The notes beneath the pieces are model-generated. The model was given only the letters and a program-made list of their open reading frames with translations, was not told where the DNA came from and made no database searches. Of a stretch of DNA of 64,000 nt, positions 12,601-33,772 are shown in pieces. Origin of the DNA: Microbotryum silenes-acaulis (taxonomy: Eukaryota > Basidiomycota > Microbotryomycetes > Microbotryales > Microbotryaceae). The position numbers and the translations under genes were made by a program. Position 1 is the first letter of the stretch; each line of letters starts with the position of its first letter. The DNA is taken from assembly GCA_003665825.1 (NCBI GenBank), contig QPFY01000027.1, positions 26,129 through 90,128 of the forward strand. The letters run 5' to 3'.

Positions 12601-13447
12601 AGTCTCGAAGCGACGACCGCGGAACCCATGGAAGCGGTAAACCTCTCGGACATCGCAGCGCAGGCGAGCAGCACCCCCGGCACGCCGTTGATGATGGACG
12701 CCCAGGCTTCTCAGTTGGTCCGACTGGACCACCACGGAGTGGACTCGGACGAGAGTCAATACGTGCCCTTGATAAAGAGCCAGCCATTTTTCCTCGAGGA
12801 GACACAGCCGACGCAGCGGCTCCCAGGGTTTGTGGACCACGAGGGCGAGGAGAGCCAAAAGGTACGTTTTGACGTGGCCGGGTGGCCCCAAATATCACAG
12901 GAAGTACATTGGCTGAAGAAGGACCCAAACTTTGTGTGCGCAGTCATCGCAAACTATCCTGAACGGCTCGTCGCAAGTCAAGAAGGCCGTCGATGCCGTG
13001 ACACTGGACGTACCCTCGCAAGCGACGCCAAACGGACGGCTGACCCGAGCTGCCAGTCTCCGTGCGAGGACCGCATCACCCGGCCCCTCGGCGACAGCTC
13101 CATCCGCGAGTGCTCCGTCGTCCAAGAATTCCGTCAGCTCTCGACCACCTTCCGCGTCTCAGCCGTTGCCGACGACCAGCTTCCGAGGGCATGGTCGTGC
13201 TTCGTCGATGCGCGCCTTGTCCCAGCTGGACGAAGCGACCCCTCGACGTTCGATGCGGCATGCCGGTCCTTTGACGAGTCAAGGTTCTACGTTTTCTGCG
13301 AAAGGTGCCGCGGTTCCTGCTTTGAGCTGGGTCAGGAAGGGCGATGCTGGCGAGAACGAGAGCGAAGACGACAGCAGTGAGGACGAGGATCGCAAGGCGA
13401 ACGGCACCTCGACCAGGCCTCGAAAGTCCAAGGTGTTGTGGAATTAA
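9634..13447 (+). CDS. Large disordered, charge-patterned nuclear-type protein, function unknown
   Basis: Three exons (9634-10293, 10372-12861, 12944-13447) join in phase 0 and encode 1,217 aa. Only the first ~45 residues look foldable (PKLMELARQIGIARFNALVQ), plus one short helical stretch near the start of exon 2 (LEQLLVQTVNALRASPSYA). The rest is low complexity: Lys-rich basic blocks (KKKKGKKEQE type) that resemble nuclear localisation signals alternate with long Asp/Glu and Ser runs, and proline tracts. The C-terminal exon is Ser/Arg/Pro rich with two small acidic patches. Such composition is common in chromatin or nucleolar scaffold proteins, but I cannot assign a function. The 3' end of this gene and its flank were copied to 37,884-38,480. 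Confidence 0.75.
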
Positions 13448-13913
13448 TTTTCGAAGTATCTTGTATTTTTGCTTATGCGCAGTGATGGTGATAAGCGAAA
13501 TGTGATTTGGCATTGGCATTGCAAAGCATGTGTAATCAACCGAGGAAGCTATGACGTGCGCCCACGGCGGGCGCCAATGGCCGGTTCCCACAGGCGACGA
13601 ACTGGGAGCATTTCGTGCGAGGAGAACTCTACATGAACAAGGGTTCGACTCCATTCAGTATCATCACAAGTACTCTAACAATTGATCGGGTGCTGGTTTG
13701 CTGATGTTTTTCGAATAGGCATATAATTCACTTCTCGGGCCCGGGTCGTACGCGGACTGAAAAGTCCCAACGCCGGAACCCCGCACGATGGTGAAAAGCG
13801 ATGTGATCTACAAATATTTCGTTGGGAGCGAGGGGAGCACGGGCGAGGCCTGTATACCATGAGCCTTGGTGGGCTATGCCATTGGAAGCAATCACTGCCT
13901 GCTGGCTCTTCCT
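13448..13913. other. 3' flank of the disordered gene; source of a segmental duplication
   Basis: Non-coding. 13,448 to about 13,735 is repeated, together with the last ~300 nt of the preceding gene, at 37,884-38,480 in the same orientation. 13,736-13,913 is unique in this window. Nothing else was recognised. Confidence 0.6.
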
Positions 13914-14193
13914 TAGCATGTACGTCGAATGAACGCATTCGATGGGGGTCATTTCGCACGGTTCGGCTCGAACTCACCCTCTAGCACCCACCCACCCACC
14001 TCAAACAGGGCCCCTGCACAAGGATGACAACATGTAGTCAGAAAAGGTAACCTACGGGTTATAAATTTTTCTCGAAATTTCCTATGAATTCGGGCATCGG
14101 GCATCCCACTTGCAGGGGTTGCATCCCGCAACTCTGTGATGCCAGACCGATTCAACTTATTGCCATCCTCACGGACGCCCCTGACCGTCTGAC
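13914..14193 (+). repeat. Dispersed repeat R1, uninterrupted copy (280 bp)
   Basis: The left part (13,914-14,070) matches 44,084-44,235 in inverted orientation. The right part (14,072-14,193) matches 36,713-36,838, also inverted. Similarity stops at TAGCATGTACG on one side and GACCGTCTGAC on the other, so these mark the outer ends of R1. No coding capacity, terminal inverted repeats or A-tail were seen. The left half has a short CACC-type microsatellite that differs by one unit between copies. Confidence 0.75.
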
Positions 14194-15139
14194 AGACCGA
14201 GTTTAAAGTTTAAAATCATAAATTCCAGCTAGTCTTATTCAAAGACAGAATCTAACAAACGCTAGATCCGCTGGACCACCATAACATATCATATCATACA
14301 CCCATATTGTATACGGGCCATTGCCTCACTGGGAGTAGGACTGATGCCCCCATTTCTCAGGGTTTACACCAGTTTTCCCTCCTCCCCCTCGGCTCCCGGC
14401 TCCTGAGGGTAGATGGGGCAAGCTTGCCACCATCGCCTCCACCAGTGAGGTATACTACTCCACATTCTGTTGGAATGTCCACCACTTTCGCATGCGGCCG
14501 CCCCAAATTCTCCCAGCCCCTTTGATCAGCTCGTGATGCCATACCCGGTCCAGCCGCGTCCGCGATCGCTCGTCTAGAGTCCAGTAGATATCCGGTTTGG
14601 GTATCATTGGCATCGCAAACCACCACAAATGTGCCCTCACCAGTTTGGCAGCAAAGGTACATAACTCCTGTATCTGCAGGCCAGTCCATCCTTGTTGCCG
14701 CGCCTCGAGTTCGCTTCGCGTAGCCCGATACAGTTCCTGACCAATTTTGTCTCGAAGTTCTTGTCCCGATGGGCACTCTCCAAACGCATGTTTCTCTGTT
14801 TCCTCCTCTGCTCCACATATCACACACTCCGGGGAGGTCCCCAGTCTCTCTGAGCATCGCGAAGCAGTAGGCAGAACATGTGCCCGCATTTGGAGCTGTG
14901 TCTGTGCGGCATACGTTGACACTGCGCAAAGATATGGGTACTGCCCCGCTGAATGTCCGACATTCAATAGGAGTCAAACACTGTCGCCTGTCTTCTTCGG
15001 CAACGACTTCAGCTGCCAGTCTTCTTGAAGGAAATCTTCTTGCTGATATTGCCTTCCAGCCATTCGATGTTGTTGGCGGTCATTTTAGCGATCGTCCACT
15101 GCGGGAGAGCGAAGTCGGGGAAAGGCACAATGAGGTCAG
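14194..15139 (-). mobile_element. LINE (non-LTR retrotransposon) relic, 3' portion
   Basis: On the minus strand, 15,139 down to about 14,455 encodes the end of a LINE ORF2-type protein: the last part of the RNase H domain region, then a zinc-finger segment with CVICGAEEETEKHAF and a following Cys (C-x2-C...H...C), typical of the C-terminal finger after LINE reverse transcriptases. Two frame breaks and a stop near 15,010-14,970 show it is degenerate. 14,454-14,194 would be its 3' UTR; it is A/T-rich towards its end. Its upstream half lies at 25,031-26,540, separated by the copia insertion. Confidence 0.7.
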
Positions 15140-24627
<9,488 letters not shown>

Positions 24628-24883
24628 GGAGCCACCCAGCGTACGGGTGAACTCGGACTGTTCGGGCTCGGGGCCAACGCTGAGTTCCCATCGCCCTCCA
24701 ACACCCGTTGGAGTCGATCCTTGGCCGTTCCCCAATTTGTGGCGTCGACATTGCCATACAGGTCGCCCATAAGGCCGCGATGAGTGGCGGACCCGGAATC
24801 CACCGAGGTCGTAGCCATCTTGGATACGCGCTGCGTCTTTTCTGCGTGCGGATCTGTGCCTTGCGGCAATACAGACGCTACCA
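24628..24883 (-). pseudogene. Stranded 5' fragment of element A gag with a 22-bp deletion
   Basis: Minus-strand reading gives the primer site, ATG (24,818) and the start of Gag, up to the point where element B inserted. Against the intact copy, 22 bp are missing at about 24,687/24,688, which shifts the frame. Element A was therefore already non-autonomous, or decayed after B inserted. Confidence 0.8.
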
Positions 24884-25030
24884 AATAAGAGACTGACGAG
24901 CGTGTAATCCAACCGTGGAGAGAAGACAACGGTTGGTGCGCATCGCCAGGCTTCACTAAACAGACGAGCGCTTCTAAACAGATTACCAATGAACGCGCCA
25001 TTCCTAACCCTCATTCCCAACACACCAACT
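24884..25030 (-). repeat. Copia 5' LTR of element A (short form, 147 bp)
   Basis: Matches the LTR at 15,140-15,286 in length and orientation, with the target duplication GTCAG at 25,031-25,035 on its outer side. Confidence 0.85.
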
Positions 25031-26540
25031 GTCAGGCTGTGAATGTCCCTTCTTAGCCGCTTCATCCGCCCTTTCATTTGCACGCGATGCATCGTCCGTC
25101 CGTCCCGTATGAGCTTTCACATGTTGTATTTCGATCGTGTGGTTCGCTGCGAGTAAATGTTCGAGCCATATGTAGTGTGCGAGCGCAGCCCTCGGTTTCT
25201 TCGGTGCAACATCGCCCTGTCTGATCTTCTCGGCAAATCTGACCGATGTCAGATGATCTGCGAGAACCGGAATTGGTGTAGTAGCCCCGAAATTTTAAGA
25301 TTGTAGAGTCAGTGCTGCCATAATCAGGGCTGTCACTTCCGCTTGCATAATTGACGCGCCCGCGAACAAAGCTGCCCGGGCTTCCCAATTCGGTCCCACA
25401 GCTGCTGCGGCCGCGGAGGCGAATCCCGTGGGCAGGACAATAAGTGAGCCATCTGTCGCCCAAATGTCTTGGGCCTGCGCTTGTCTCATTTTAAGTATGG
25501 GAAGAACTACACCCCGAAGCTGATCTTCGACTTCAGTTTGCCGCTCGGCTCTGCTTCGCAGGAGTTGGACTGGTCCCTCGGCCAAAGTCAGTTCGTCAAA
25601 GCGATCCGACCACTGCCGCACCAATCTGGTATTGGGATCTAGCCAATCGGAGAAAAGGTCCGGTAGATCTCTCCGCGGTCCTTTCTTGAGCTCCCGTATA
25701 TCCGTGAGCCGAGCTGGAAGCGCCGCCACTGCCCGCCGTAACTGTGGTTCGTTCCGCCGAGCCCCTCCTGTCTGAAGGTATGCATGCTCCGCACTGACCA
25801 TCGAGGTAAGACGGCTTGATTGGTCGGTCTCCAGCACTTGCAGCTTCCCGCATTGTTGTAAAGCACTAAGAGCCGTGTTCCACGTCTGGGGGACCTTCCG
25901 TTGCGAGTGCGGAAAAGACAGGGGCTTGGGTTCAATGAAAGGAGAAATGCAGCCATGGTGTCGGCATTGGAGATCGGCCAGCGTGATCTTGGCCATCATT
26001 GCAAACGCCGGGATGTGATGATTGAGGTCCCGTAATAATCCGACAACCGCCAGTGCCCCGTTTAGTCGCCATAGGCTGGTAAGCTCGAATCCAAACTTGG
26101 CGACCGGCAAGGTAACCAACTTTGCCGTTGGTGTGAAGACCCATCCATAATACTCCTTTATTTGCTGCGCGACTATTTGATCAAGTCTGAGCGCATCCTC
26201 CGGTCGAATTGGGCACAATGCTAGCCTTGGCCTCAACCTGCTAATTACCTGTTGCTCTATAAACCGTCGCAGTGCTGAGAGCGGAAGCCTCCTAGTCGAT
26301 GTGCTAGGAAACCCAACCGATCGCACAATACTCTCCAGCTGGGTATATTGTCGATCTGGTGCTGCAAACGGCGTTTTGAGGAAGACATGTGCCAGGTCGA
26401 CAGCAACCTGTCGGTCTCCGTGAGGGGTGTTGACCGTCACCCTTCTGGTGGCGCAACCAGTGAGTCTGTTTCTCCCAAAATAATAGCTTATCGGTAACGG
26501 CGAGCAAGCACCACCGAATCGAGGTGCGGTTCAGCATCAT
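25031..26540 (-). mobile_element. LINE relic, upstream portion (post-RT region and RNase H)
   Basis: The minus-strand frame from about 26,440 to 25,295 covers the region after the RT fingers/palm and ends in an RNase H domain that starts DIWATDGSLIVLP and has the Glu of the next motif (MQAEVTAL). After one frame change it continues with HVKAHTGRTDDASRANERAD, the RNase H C-terminal His/Asp motif. Reading on across the copia insertion site, minus one target duplication, leads in frame into the segment at 15,134. No RT catalytic motif is present, so the copy is 5'-truncated near 26,500-26,540, as is common for LINEs. Confidence 0.72.
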
Positions 26541-27051
26541 CTGCGGTGCTTATCTCGGATTAGTCGCCGAAAGGGGTGAGTACAAACTTTCGGTAGCGGA
26601 ATCACTTGCGCATTCTTCTAATATCCGGACCGGTACCTGTGCGAGCCCAGTCAACCATCCCGCCGAGAGCGATGGCGATTTCGGAGTGCTGTTTAGCGAT
26701 GTCTTCCAAAGCATCCGCGACACCAAGTTCGATCATGGGTACACGCGAACCTCGCTTCCGATGATACTCCTCGCTCTGTGTTTGAGTGGGCTGTACGGAA
26801 TAGACGACCCCGGTGTCGACACGGTCAACAAGCTGTTCGAGGAGGCTCGTTTCGCCGAAGAGGTCGTCCCGCCGGAAACGACTGCTGAAAGCAGCTCCGA
26901 CTCGTCAGCCTCATACTATCCGTCTTCGACCAACACCAACTCTTCCTTCAAGACCGGGTCCTCTCAAGGAGACACGGATCATATGGATCTGGTGGTGAGT
27001 CTCTGGCTTGACGCCCATCCTCAAGTGTCCTCGTGCCCCGCAGCGACTTGA
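26524..27051 (+). other. Orphan open frame, possible remnant of a host gene
   Basis: A 175-codon frame with an amphipathic stretch (YTRTSLPMILLALCLSGL) followed by an acidic, Ser-rich tail. It begins where the LINE stops, so it may be the 3' part of a gene broken by the LINE, or chance. No family was recognised. 27,052-27,640 shows nothing clear. Confidence 0.25.
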
Positions 27052-27639
27052 AAATGACTGAAACCGTCGGGTCCTTGTCGCATGCGCAGTGATTGTGGCA
27101 GAGGGTACTTTGTTGGGTTTTCGTTCGGGGGGTATTTACAAGGGTTCCAAGCCTGCGTTGCATTGTTAAAAAATCGTTCAGTCGTGACCGTTCAGTTCTC
27201 CCCCGAACTGATTGCGCCGTGAGAACTTGCTGCCTTGCACAAAGTGAGCGCAGAAGATGGGGATTTTTTTTCCTATTTGCGACGTCGACATGTTGCTGGG
27301 TACAAAACAAATGAGAAAGATGGATGATGCTACAGCAAATTCATCACGCCTCCAGCCATTCATTGACCCCTCGCCTCCCAACCCGATGCGAACGCGTCCT
27401 CTTTAGCGTAGGCTTCCCCTTCGTATACTTCCCTCATCCTTCACCTTGGCCGCCCCCAATAACCTCTACCACTCGCGCAGGAGATGTAAGTGACGGACCC
27501 TTCCCGCCCTTTCTCCATTTCTTCAACATCCTCGACTCGTCGTACAGCTCCTTCGCTCGATCCAAGAAGTTCTGACGACCGACATCTTGTGATCACGAGG
27601 TCGAGGCGGAGGTTAAGGTCGACGCAAGATGAGCGTCAA

Positions 27640-29230
27640 TGCCTTCCCGTAGGGATTGTTCCCAATCTTTCGTTGAGGTGATCAACGTCGCAGAAGGGGC
27701 TGAGGAAGGTTTCGAAGAGTGAAAGTGAAGGTCCTCGTAGCACTGATGAGATTTGGCTTGATAACAATGACCGAATCCGACCCCGACAGCCCTGCAGCGG
27801 ATTTCGCTCCTCCCGTCGACTTGGAAGGGGAAGCATTCGACGTCGTCGTCGTCTGAGCAACTGCTTCCGAAGGGGGTCTTCGAACCGGTCCCAAAACCAC
27901 CGATCCTTGAGGCAGGGTGGGATGGGCGACCGAATTCGTAGAGCGGCTGCCAGGACAGGGAGCAGCGTCGGGGCGGCAGTAGGGCGGATGATGTAGGTGA
28001 GGTGGTTGTTCGTTTCGCAGCGAGCTTATTGACGAGCAAGGACCTTGGTCGTCGGGATGTATTGAAGCGCTTTGTAGTCCGTGAGGGTCATGAACGGAAC
28101 TCCTTCGCATGAGTGTCGCCAGAGTTTGATGCATGCGACGAGGCGAATAGCTCCCTGTCGTGGATCTCGTAGTTCTGGGCAGGGATCATCTTGCTAGGAA
28201 ACAGCGCATCAGGGCGAAGCTGAGAATTGACCGACTGGGAGAGGATCGCCCTCACGGCGTAAATAGACACACTGGCCTCAATGACGCAAGGGATCGAAGC
28301 TTCGTGGTGAAGATGGATGAGATCGGATGCGAAGGACGACTTGGGACGACCGAAGGCGGCGAGGGCCGAGGAGTCGAAGTTGATGGCGGCACCCTTCTGG
28401 AGAAGCGAGTGAGAGGCGATATACTGCGAGAAGCGCCGGTAAAAATTGGCGAAGCCGAGAGACTGTTGCAACTCCTTGAAAGTGGTCAGTCGGAGCTGGC
28501 TGCTGCTGGCCAGGAAGTGATGGGATCCACCTTCGAAGGAGCCATCGAGAGGGGAGGCTTGCTCTGAGGTCGAGAACAAGTACGAGTGCGCTGGATCGCG
28601 ATTGCTCAGCCCAAGGTAGGGCTCATCGACCAACCTTTGATCGAAGGCGGAGGAGACGAGGGCGACGCCAGACCGAAATCGGGCGCCGAGTGAATCGAGT
28701 GTACGAGTGGGAGGCCCTGAAGACTGACGTCTAATGCGGTTGAATGTCCAAGAGTGCATTGCGGGCACGAAAACGTAAGCGTAATGTCTGTCCAGGTGAT
28801 GGAAGGAGGGCAGAGACGTATGTCACGTGACCATGTGGTGCCGAGCACCAGCGTGCAGGCCTCCAGCCCTGAATAATTTGAGTGTCCTTCGAGCGAGATC
28901 GTGAGGCGAGCGAAAGTGGGTGTCGTGGCCGGACACGATGAGGGAGCCATCGATGGCGAAGGGTAGGATTGGGGTCGAGTAGGGACTCAGGACAGACGAG
29001 GCCACGACGAGACATGAAGGAGTCATCGGGGAACAGTGAGCAGCGAGGTCGCACCCCACCCGAGTCGACGAGAGTCGAGCCTGAGACCGAAGTCTCCAGG
29101 CAGAAGTCGAGGGGTGGTTGGAATGATCGAAAGGCTGTGTGTCGAGTGTGGATGCCCAAAGTGTAAGAAAGTGGACCGGTGAAAGGGATGCAGATGGGTG
29201 TCTGCGAGGTTCCGCGAGAATCCGCGAGTG
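27640..29230 (-). mobile_element. Degenerate Ty3/gypsy retrotransposon relic
   Basis: Minus-strand fragments in several frames follow gypsy pol order. 29,200-28,770 resembles a retropepsin, with a D-S-G-like start and a later LGTTWSRDI motif. 28,768-28,088 contains the end of the RT and the RNase [18 protein letters not shown], an AILSQSV patch, and [12 protein letters not shown]. Below 28,088, frame-shifted sequence resembles the next RNase H segment ([19 protein letters not shown]). Stops and frameshifts throughout show an old copy. No LTRs were identified. Confidence 0.65.
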
Positions 29231-29293
29231 TCGAACTCACGAACTAGCACAGCTATAGCTAGCTATGACGTCCACGGGGGAGAAAGGATCCGT

Positions 29294-29326
29294 GCGCGCG
29301 AGTTGCGCGCGAGTTGCGCGCGAGCC
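29294..29326. repeat. Short GC-rich tandem repeat
   Basis: Three near-perfect units of GCGCGCGAGTT (11 bp). Confidence 0.7.
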
Positions 29327-29404
29327 CTCGCGAGCCTGAATCGGCGCGTCAAATGTGCCGAGCCTGCATGACTAACCCTGCTTTACCAGTGCGTCACGAC
29401 TTCT

Positions 29405-31905
29405 TTGCCCGCCCTCGACGCGCTAGACGTCAGAACAACGTGCGCACTTGGAGAGTACTTCGATCGTCATAGGCGCCGCCGGCCCCCAGCTCCTCGGATC
29501 ACGATGCAAGAACAGTTCTTCCAGTCTCGGTACACGATGCTACCCGTTGGTGAACGCTCGGTGCACGATCCTTGCGGTGGGCCAGATGACTTGAGCTATC
29601 GTGCGATCGGCGTTCCTTTCGAGGGAGCACCCCTTCCGCCCTCATCTCAGGTGCCAGTCTCAGCAATGTTGGACAAGTCGCTCTGGGATCGACTACAAAG
29701 CTCGGCTGTCGAATTTTTTGCTCAGCTCGACTTGGTGGACCCCGTGCTGAGAGAGGCGACCGCACTCCTGACGAGCATGTGAGAGGAACGACTCTTCTGT
29801 ACGAACGCACCCGAGTGCACCGTCAGTGTCCACGATCTGCGTATACGCGTATTCGAACCCCTCGTGAAATTTGTGCTGAAGCAGTATGATGACAAGACTG
29901 GCGAGGCTGGCACGACCGCGAAGGAGGACGGTTGGTATCTTCTCCAACACCGTCCTGAAGACCCCACGCAGACCCTACTCCCTCGCGGTATCACGTTCGC
30001 TCTGAGGCACACCCATACGAGGGTGGCGTCCAACATGGTCATCTCGTTCGAGGAGGACACCAGCCTCTTGACTTTCGGACCTCAGCCGGACCTGTTTGCG
30101 CGCGAGGACGAGTGCAAGTTCTTCCTCCACCAGCGTGGGCCGATCCCGCTCGATCTAAGCGGCAGGAGCCACGGCGCGCAGGCGATGCTGAACAAGGTGA
30201 GCATGTGGCATTCCGTTCTAAATTCGTACAATGGGCACATTCATGCTGACCACCGAAGATCCTGTCTCTGTAGCTTGCCTGGAGGATGCACTCCGCGGTT
30301 CAGCGTAATGCGGCGACCGGACAAGTCGAGGTTCCCGTGCGCTTTGGCTTGATCATGAGCACTCGCCTCGCGATCCTGGCCGAGTCCGGTAGGTCGTCAC
30401 CCGCCTGTCGAACTGCACCGGACTGGAGCTGAAAACTGTCTGCGTTTTTCGGGCAGTTGAGAACCCGAATAATCCGCAAGAATGTGGACTGCTCTACACC
30501 CCCATCTTCCGAACGGTCTACCCGAGCTACTTGTACCAGGGCGAAATCCCATTTTCGTTTCAGCAACGATCAGTTAGTCTCATATTTTTGGCATCCATCC
30601 TGGACTACCTCATGCACACACCCGGTCCTTCTTCCGGCACCCTCGACTCGCTTTTTGGTGCCCGGCAAGAGCCGTCAGATCCGCATCGCGATGGTCAATC
30701 TCTCACAGACGCGCAGCCTGCGGGCGGGGCTGTCTCCAAGTCGCCGTGCGCAATTCCCTCCGATGTGTCCAAAGATATCAGTCGAAGTTCCTATCGAGTG
30801 AGAAACCAGCCCACACCATATCCGAATCTCGTCGACGCGTGGAGGTCTAGCAACTTCATTGTTAAGACGAGGCTGAACACCACATCATGGCCGGTAAGCC
30901 TCGACCTTGATACAGAACCAACGCCAGCACCATAACTGCTGCTTCATTTGTTTTACGGTAGGCGGATGGGTGGGGTTTCTCTCGTGTATGCTGGCTAACC
31001 CACATGCTCTGCGTCCAACAGCCGCGTTTCGGCTTCGTCAAACTCGAGTGGCGGCACGAGTATACCCCCATGGAAGCCGTAGTTTTCGAAGTCGGTTGGA
31101 AAACGAAGGGACGCTCTAAACCTTTACGATACAAGCCGAGTCGCCGGCTCAGCCAATTGTCATCTGCACTGCTGTCTTATCTATCCGAACCGCTAGTCGA
31201 AGAGGATGGACGCCCTGCGAGAGGGATCGCCAAGTTGTCGGATCTGAACAAGGTCAAATTCGATTCCCTGCCCAGGTTGGAAGCGGTCCAACTTCTGGGC
31301 AAAGGTGGATTCGCTTCTGTCACCGCTGGCCAACTCAAAGTCGGGGCGCCCGCCGACAACGACAAGACCTTGGACGGGGACTCGGAGACGCGACGGACCT
31401 CGATCACGACCGACCAGCCAGTGGTGATCAAGCTGTTCGATGACGACGTCCACACGGAAGCGGGGATACGAGAATCGATTTTTTATGAAACGGTGTTCCC
31501 TGTACTCCCGAAGGAAACTCGCGCATTTCTCCCGCACTATTATGGAACCTATCAATCAAGCGGCGGTCGAACGCTCGTTTTGATCATGGGTTACGCCGGC
31601 AATCCAATCCCCTTCGCTGAGAGGTCGGACGACAAACTTCAGCAACAGATATGGTGAGCTCTCACGGGAAGGTGGGCCATACTGTCCTACTTCTACAGGT
31701 CACTGATGCGTGCGATATGGTTCTCCATAGCGACGCCTACAAACTGTTCGAGAAGTATGGGATCGATCATTCGGACCGGAAGCTTCGCAACGTCATGCGA
31801 CGCCGCGACGGCTCGTTGTGCTTGATCGACTGGAATCTTGCGACCCTCAACTTTAGTCCCCACTTTCGGGGACTGAAGAAGGCCAAGCCGGATCCCGAGG
31901 GTTAG
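29405..31905 (+). CDS. Kinase-fold protein of an apparently lineage-specific family, copy 1
   Basis: From 29,783 the gene has good GT-AG introns in matching phase: exons ..-30196, 30274-30388, 30457-30893, 31022-31653 and 31731-31905. The ~350 N-terminal residues are unrecognised. The C-terminal third is a divergent protein-kinase fold: a Gly loop LLGKGGFASV, the VVIK lysine, a catalytic loop GIDHSDRKLRNVM (H-S-D...N), and a metal site LIDWNLA in place of D-F-G. Substrate is unknown. An in-frame TGA at 29,780-29,782 separates the first 125 codons, where the paralogue at 36.1 kb has a sense codon. Either the start lies downstream, an unseen intron removes the stop, or the gene is newly broken. 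It faces copy 2 in an inverted pair. Confidence 0.6.
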
Positions 31906-33772
31906 AGTCGATGTCACCAGCGGCAAAGCCTTAGCCAGGCGCCAGCTTACACCGACCTCGGCTCACCTTCCGTCTGCGAGGAGCTCACCATCTATCTACT
32001 CGATAAGTCAGGCGTCAGACGTCAGACTCGGCAGAGAGAGGGAGCAAAACTCGGCAGGCCCAACAGAATGCAGGTTACTTTGGCAAAGCTGCCTCCCTCA
32101 TTTTCAGCACCAACGTGGTGACAACCAAATTCAAGGAAATCTGTTGCAATCTTACAATCAAGTCTCAATATCTCAGGATTTTAGATGTGCATGCCGCACG
32201 GCCCGTTCGACGCACGAATTGCATGTGAAATTGTCGACGACAGTAGAGTTGCCGAGAAGAATTTTCGGGTTGAGGCGGAAAGCTGGGCCAGTGTTCTGTT
32301 GAGACTGACGATCCAGATGTTCCTATTAGCAACTCAGGTAAATATGCTTAGACGATTGGACTCACCGCCTTCACCGACTGCCTCACATGTGCCTGAACCT
32401 CGGCTGCGAACTCGTGCCCAGGAAGAGAGGACAGTCAGCGACGCCCTACCGCCGGCCGGATCGGAGAAAGGCTGCTCATCTCGACTGTCTTGAACCGCTA
32501 TTCTGTGACCGTTCAACACTTGACGCCGAAATCTTGAACCGCTCTCTCAGACCCTCGATGTGACCGCTGTGCATCGTCTGTGACCCAGTCGAAATGGATG
32601 CTTACCTACTCAATGACAACTGGCTCGGCAGGCTTCAACTCGAAGAGAAGTGTCTTGTTGTCCACCTGATATGGAATCTGGCAGACCGAGAAATGCAGCA
32701 CTTCCGATTCGAGTTTTGGACGTCGCAATGAGAGTTAAAAGCGAGAAGCGGACCGGGTGGCGCTTGAGGTAGCCAACATGACCTCGACGAAAATCCGGAA
32801 GGCCGGTGGCAAAAGCCGTCGCATGCACCGGTGACGGCTCCTCTAATCATTTGAACGTCAGCGCAGAGCAAAGTATGAATGAAACTCACGTGCTGAGCAG
32901 CAATCGGACATTGCCCTCCTCACTCATGCCAAGTGTCGGACTGCATCTGATTCAAAAAGAATCAGATCAGCATCATTGAGACCGTCACCCCAATCCGAAA
33001 TCAGTCATAGGCATGTATCATGAATCATTTGGAGGCGAAAAAGGCCCAAACACCACAATGTCCAGGACCGCGGTCTAATGCCAGCTGAGAACACGATGTC
33101 GTTCCTCACTTTGACACCCCGACACAGAGTCGGCAATTGGCGACCCATGAGGAACTCGCAGAGCAACTCAAGATCGTTCAATCGAACCTGACGCTCGCCG
33201 AGGTCGGTCTCTGACAACTCCTCGGATCGTGAGCGGAGTCGAAGCAGCCCAAGCAGACGTGCCTGCGTGGCCGCATCGTGATCGCGTAACCTGCTGGGAC
33301 CGTCTCCGGACTCCCCGGGTCGTCGATTGAACGCCGTCGAACGTCGGCGCGATTTTGGGCTCCTAGCCGCCGACGAATGCGCTGAGGAAGTGGGCGACAC
33401 CCGCTACTAAAGTTGGCTCGCTGACTAATTCTGAAACGTCTCCTTCCGAGTTTTTGAGCCGTCTCTCCACGAGCAGTGACGTCAAGCCACCTGATTCGTC
33501 CCTTTGTTTTGTTTGGTGATAGTGTAGATTAGATACTATTAGTGAAAGTTAGTAAATTACCATGTGGGTGCAGAAACTAAGCAAGCCACTTCCGTCAAGG
33601 CAACCAGACATGACAGGCAATCTGTAATCCCTGCCGAGCTTTGCTTGCACGCTGTCGAGTCCGTTTTTCGAGCGGATAGTGTTGAAAGTCTCTTGCGGAG
33701 GACAAGTAGTAGTAAGGTATGGTCGATGTGAGCTAGCTCCTGGATGAGAGGATGCCGGTGATGACATCATAT
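31906..33772. other. Intergenic region between the two kinase-like paralogues
   Basis: About 1.9 kb with both flanking genes ending into it. A 131-codon minus-strand frame (33,400-33,005) with Arg/Leu-rich composition is the longest but has no recognisable motif. Nothing else is supportable. Confidence 0.4.

Noticed and set aside
13635..13655. GGGTTCGACTCC, resembling a tRNA B box, also at 38,385
   Set aside because: The surrounding bases cannot form a T-stem or cloverleaf, and both occurrences are explained by the segmental duplication.
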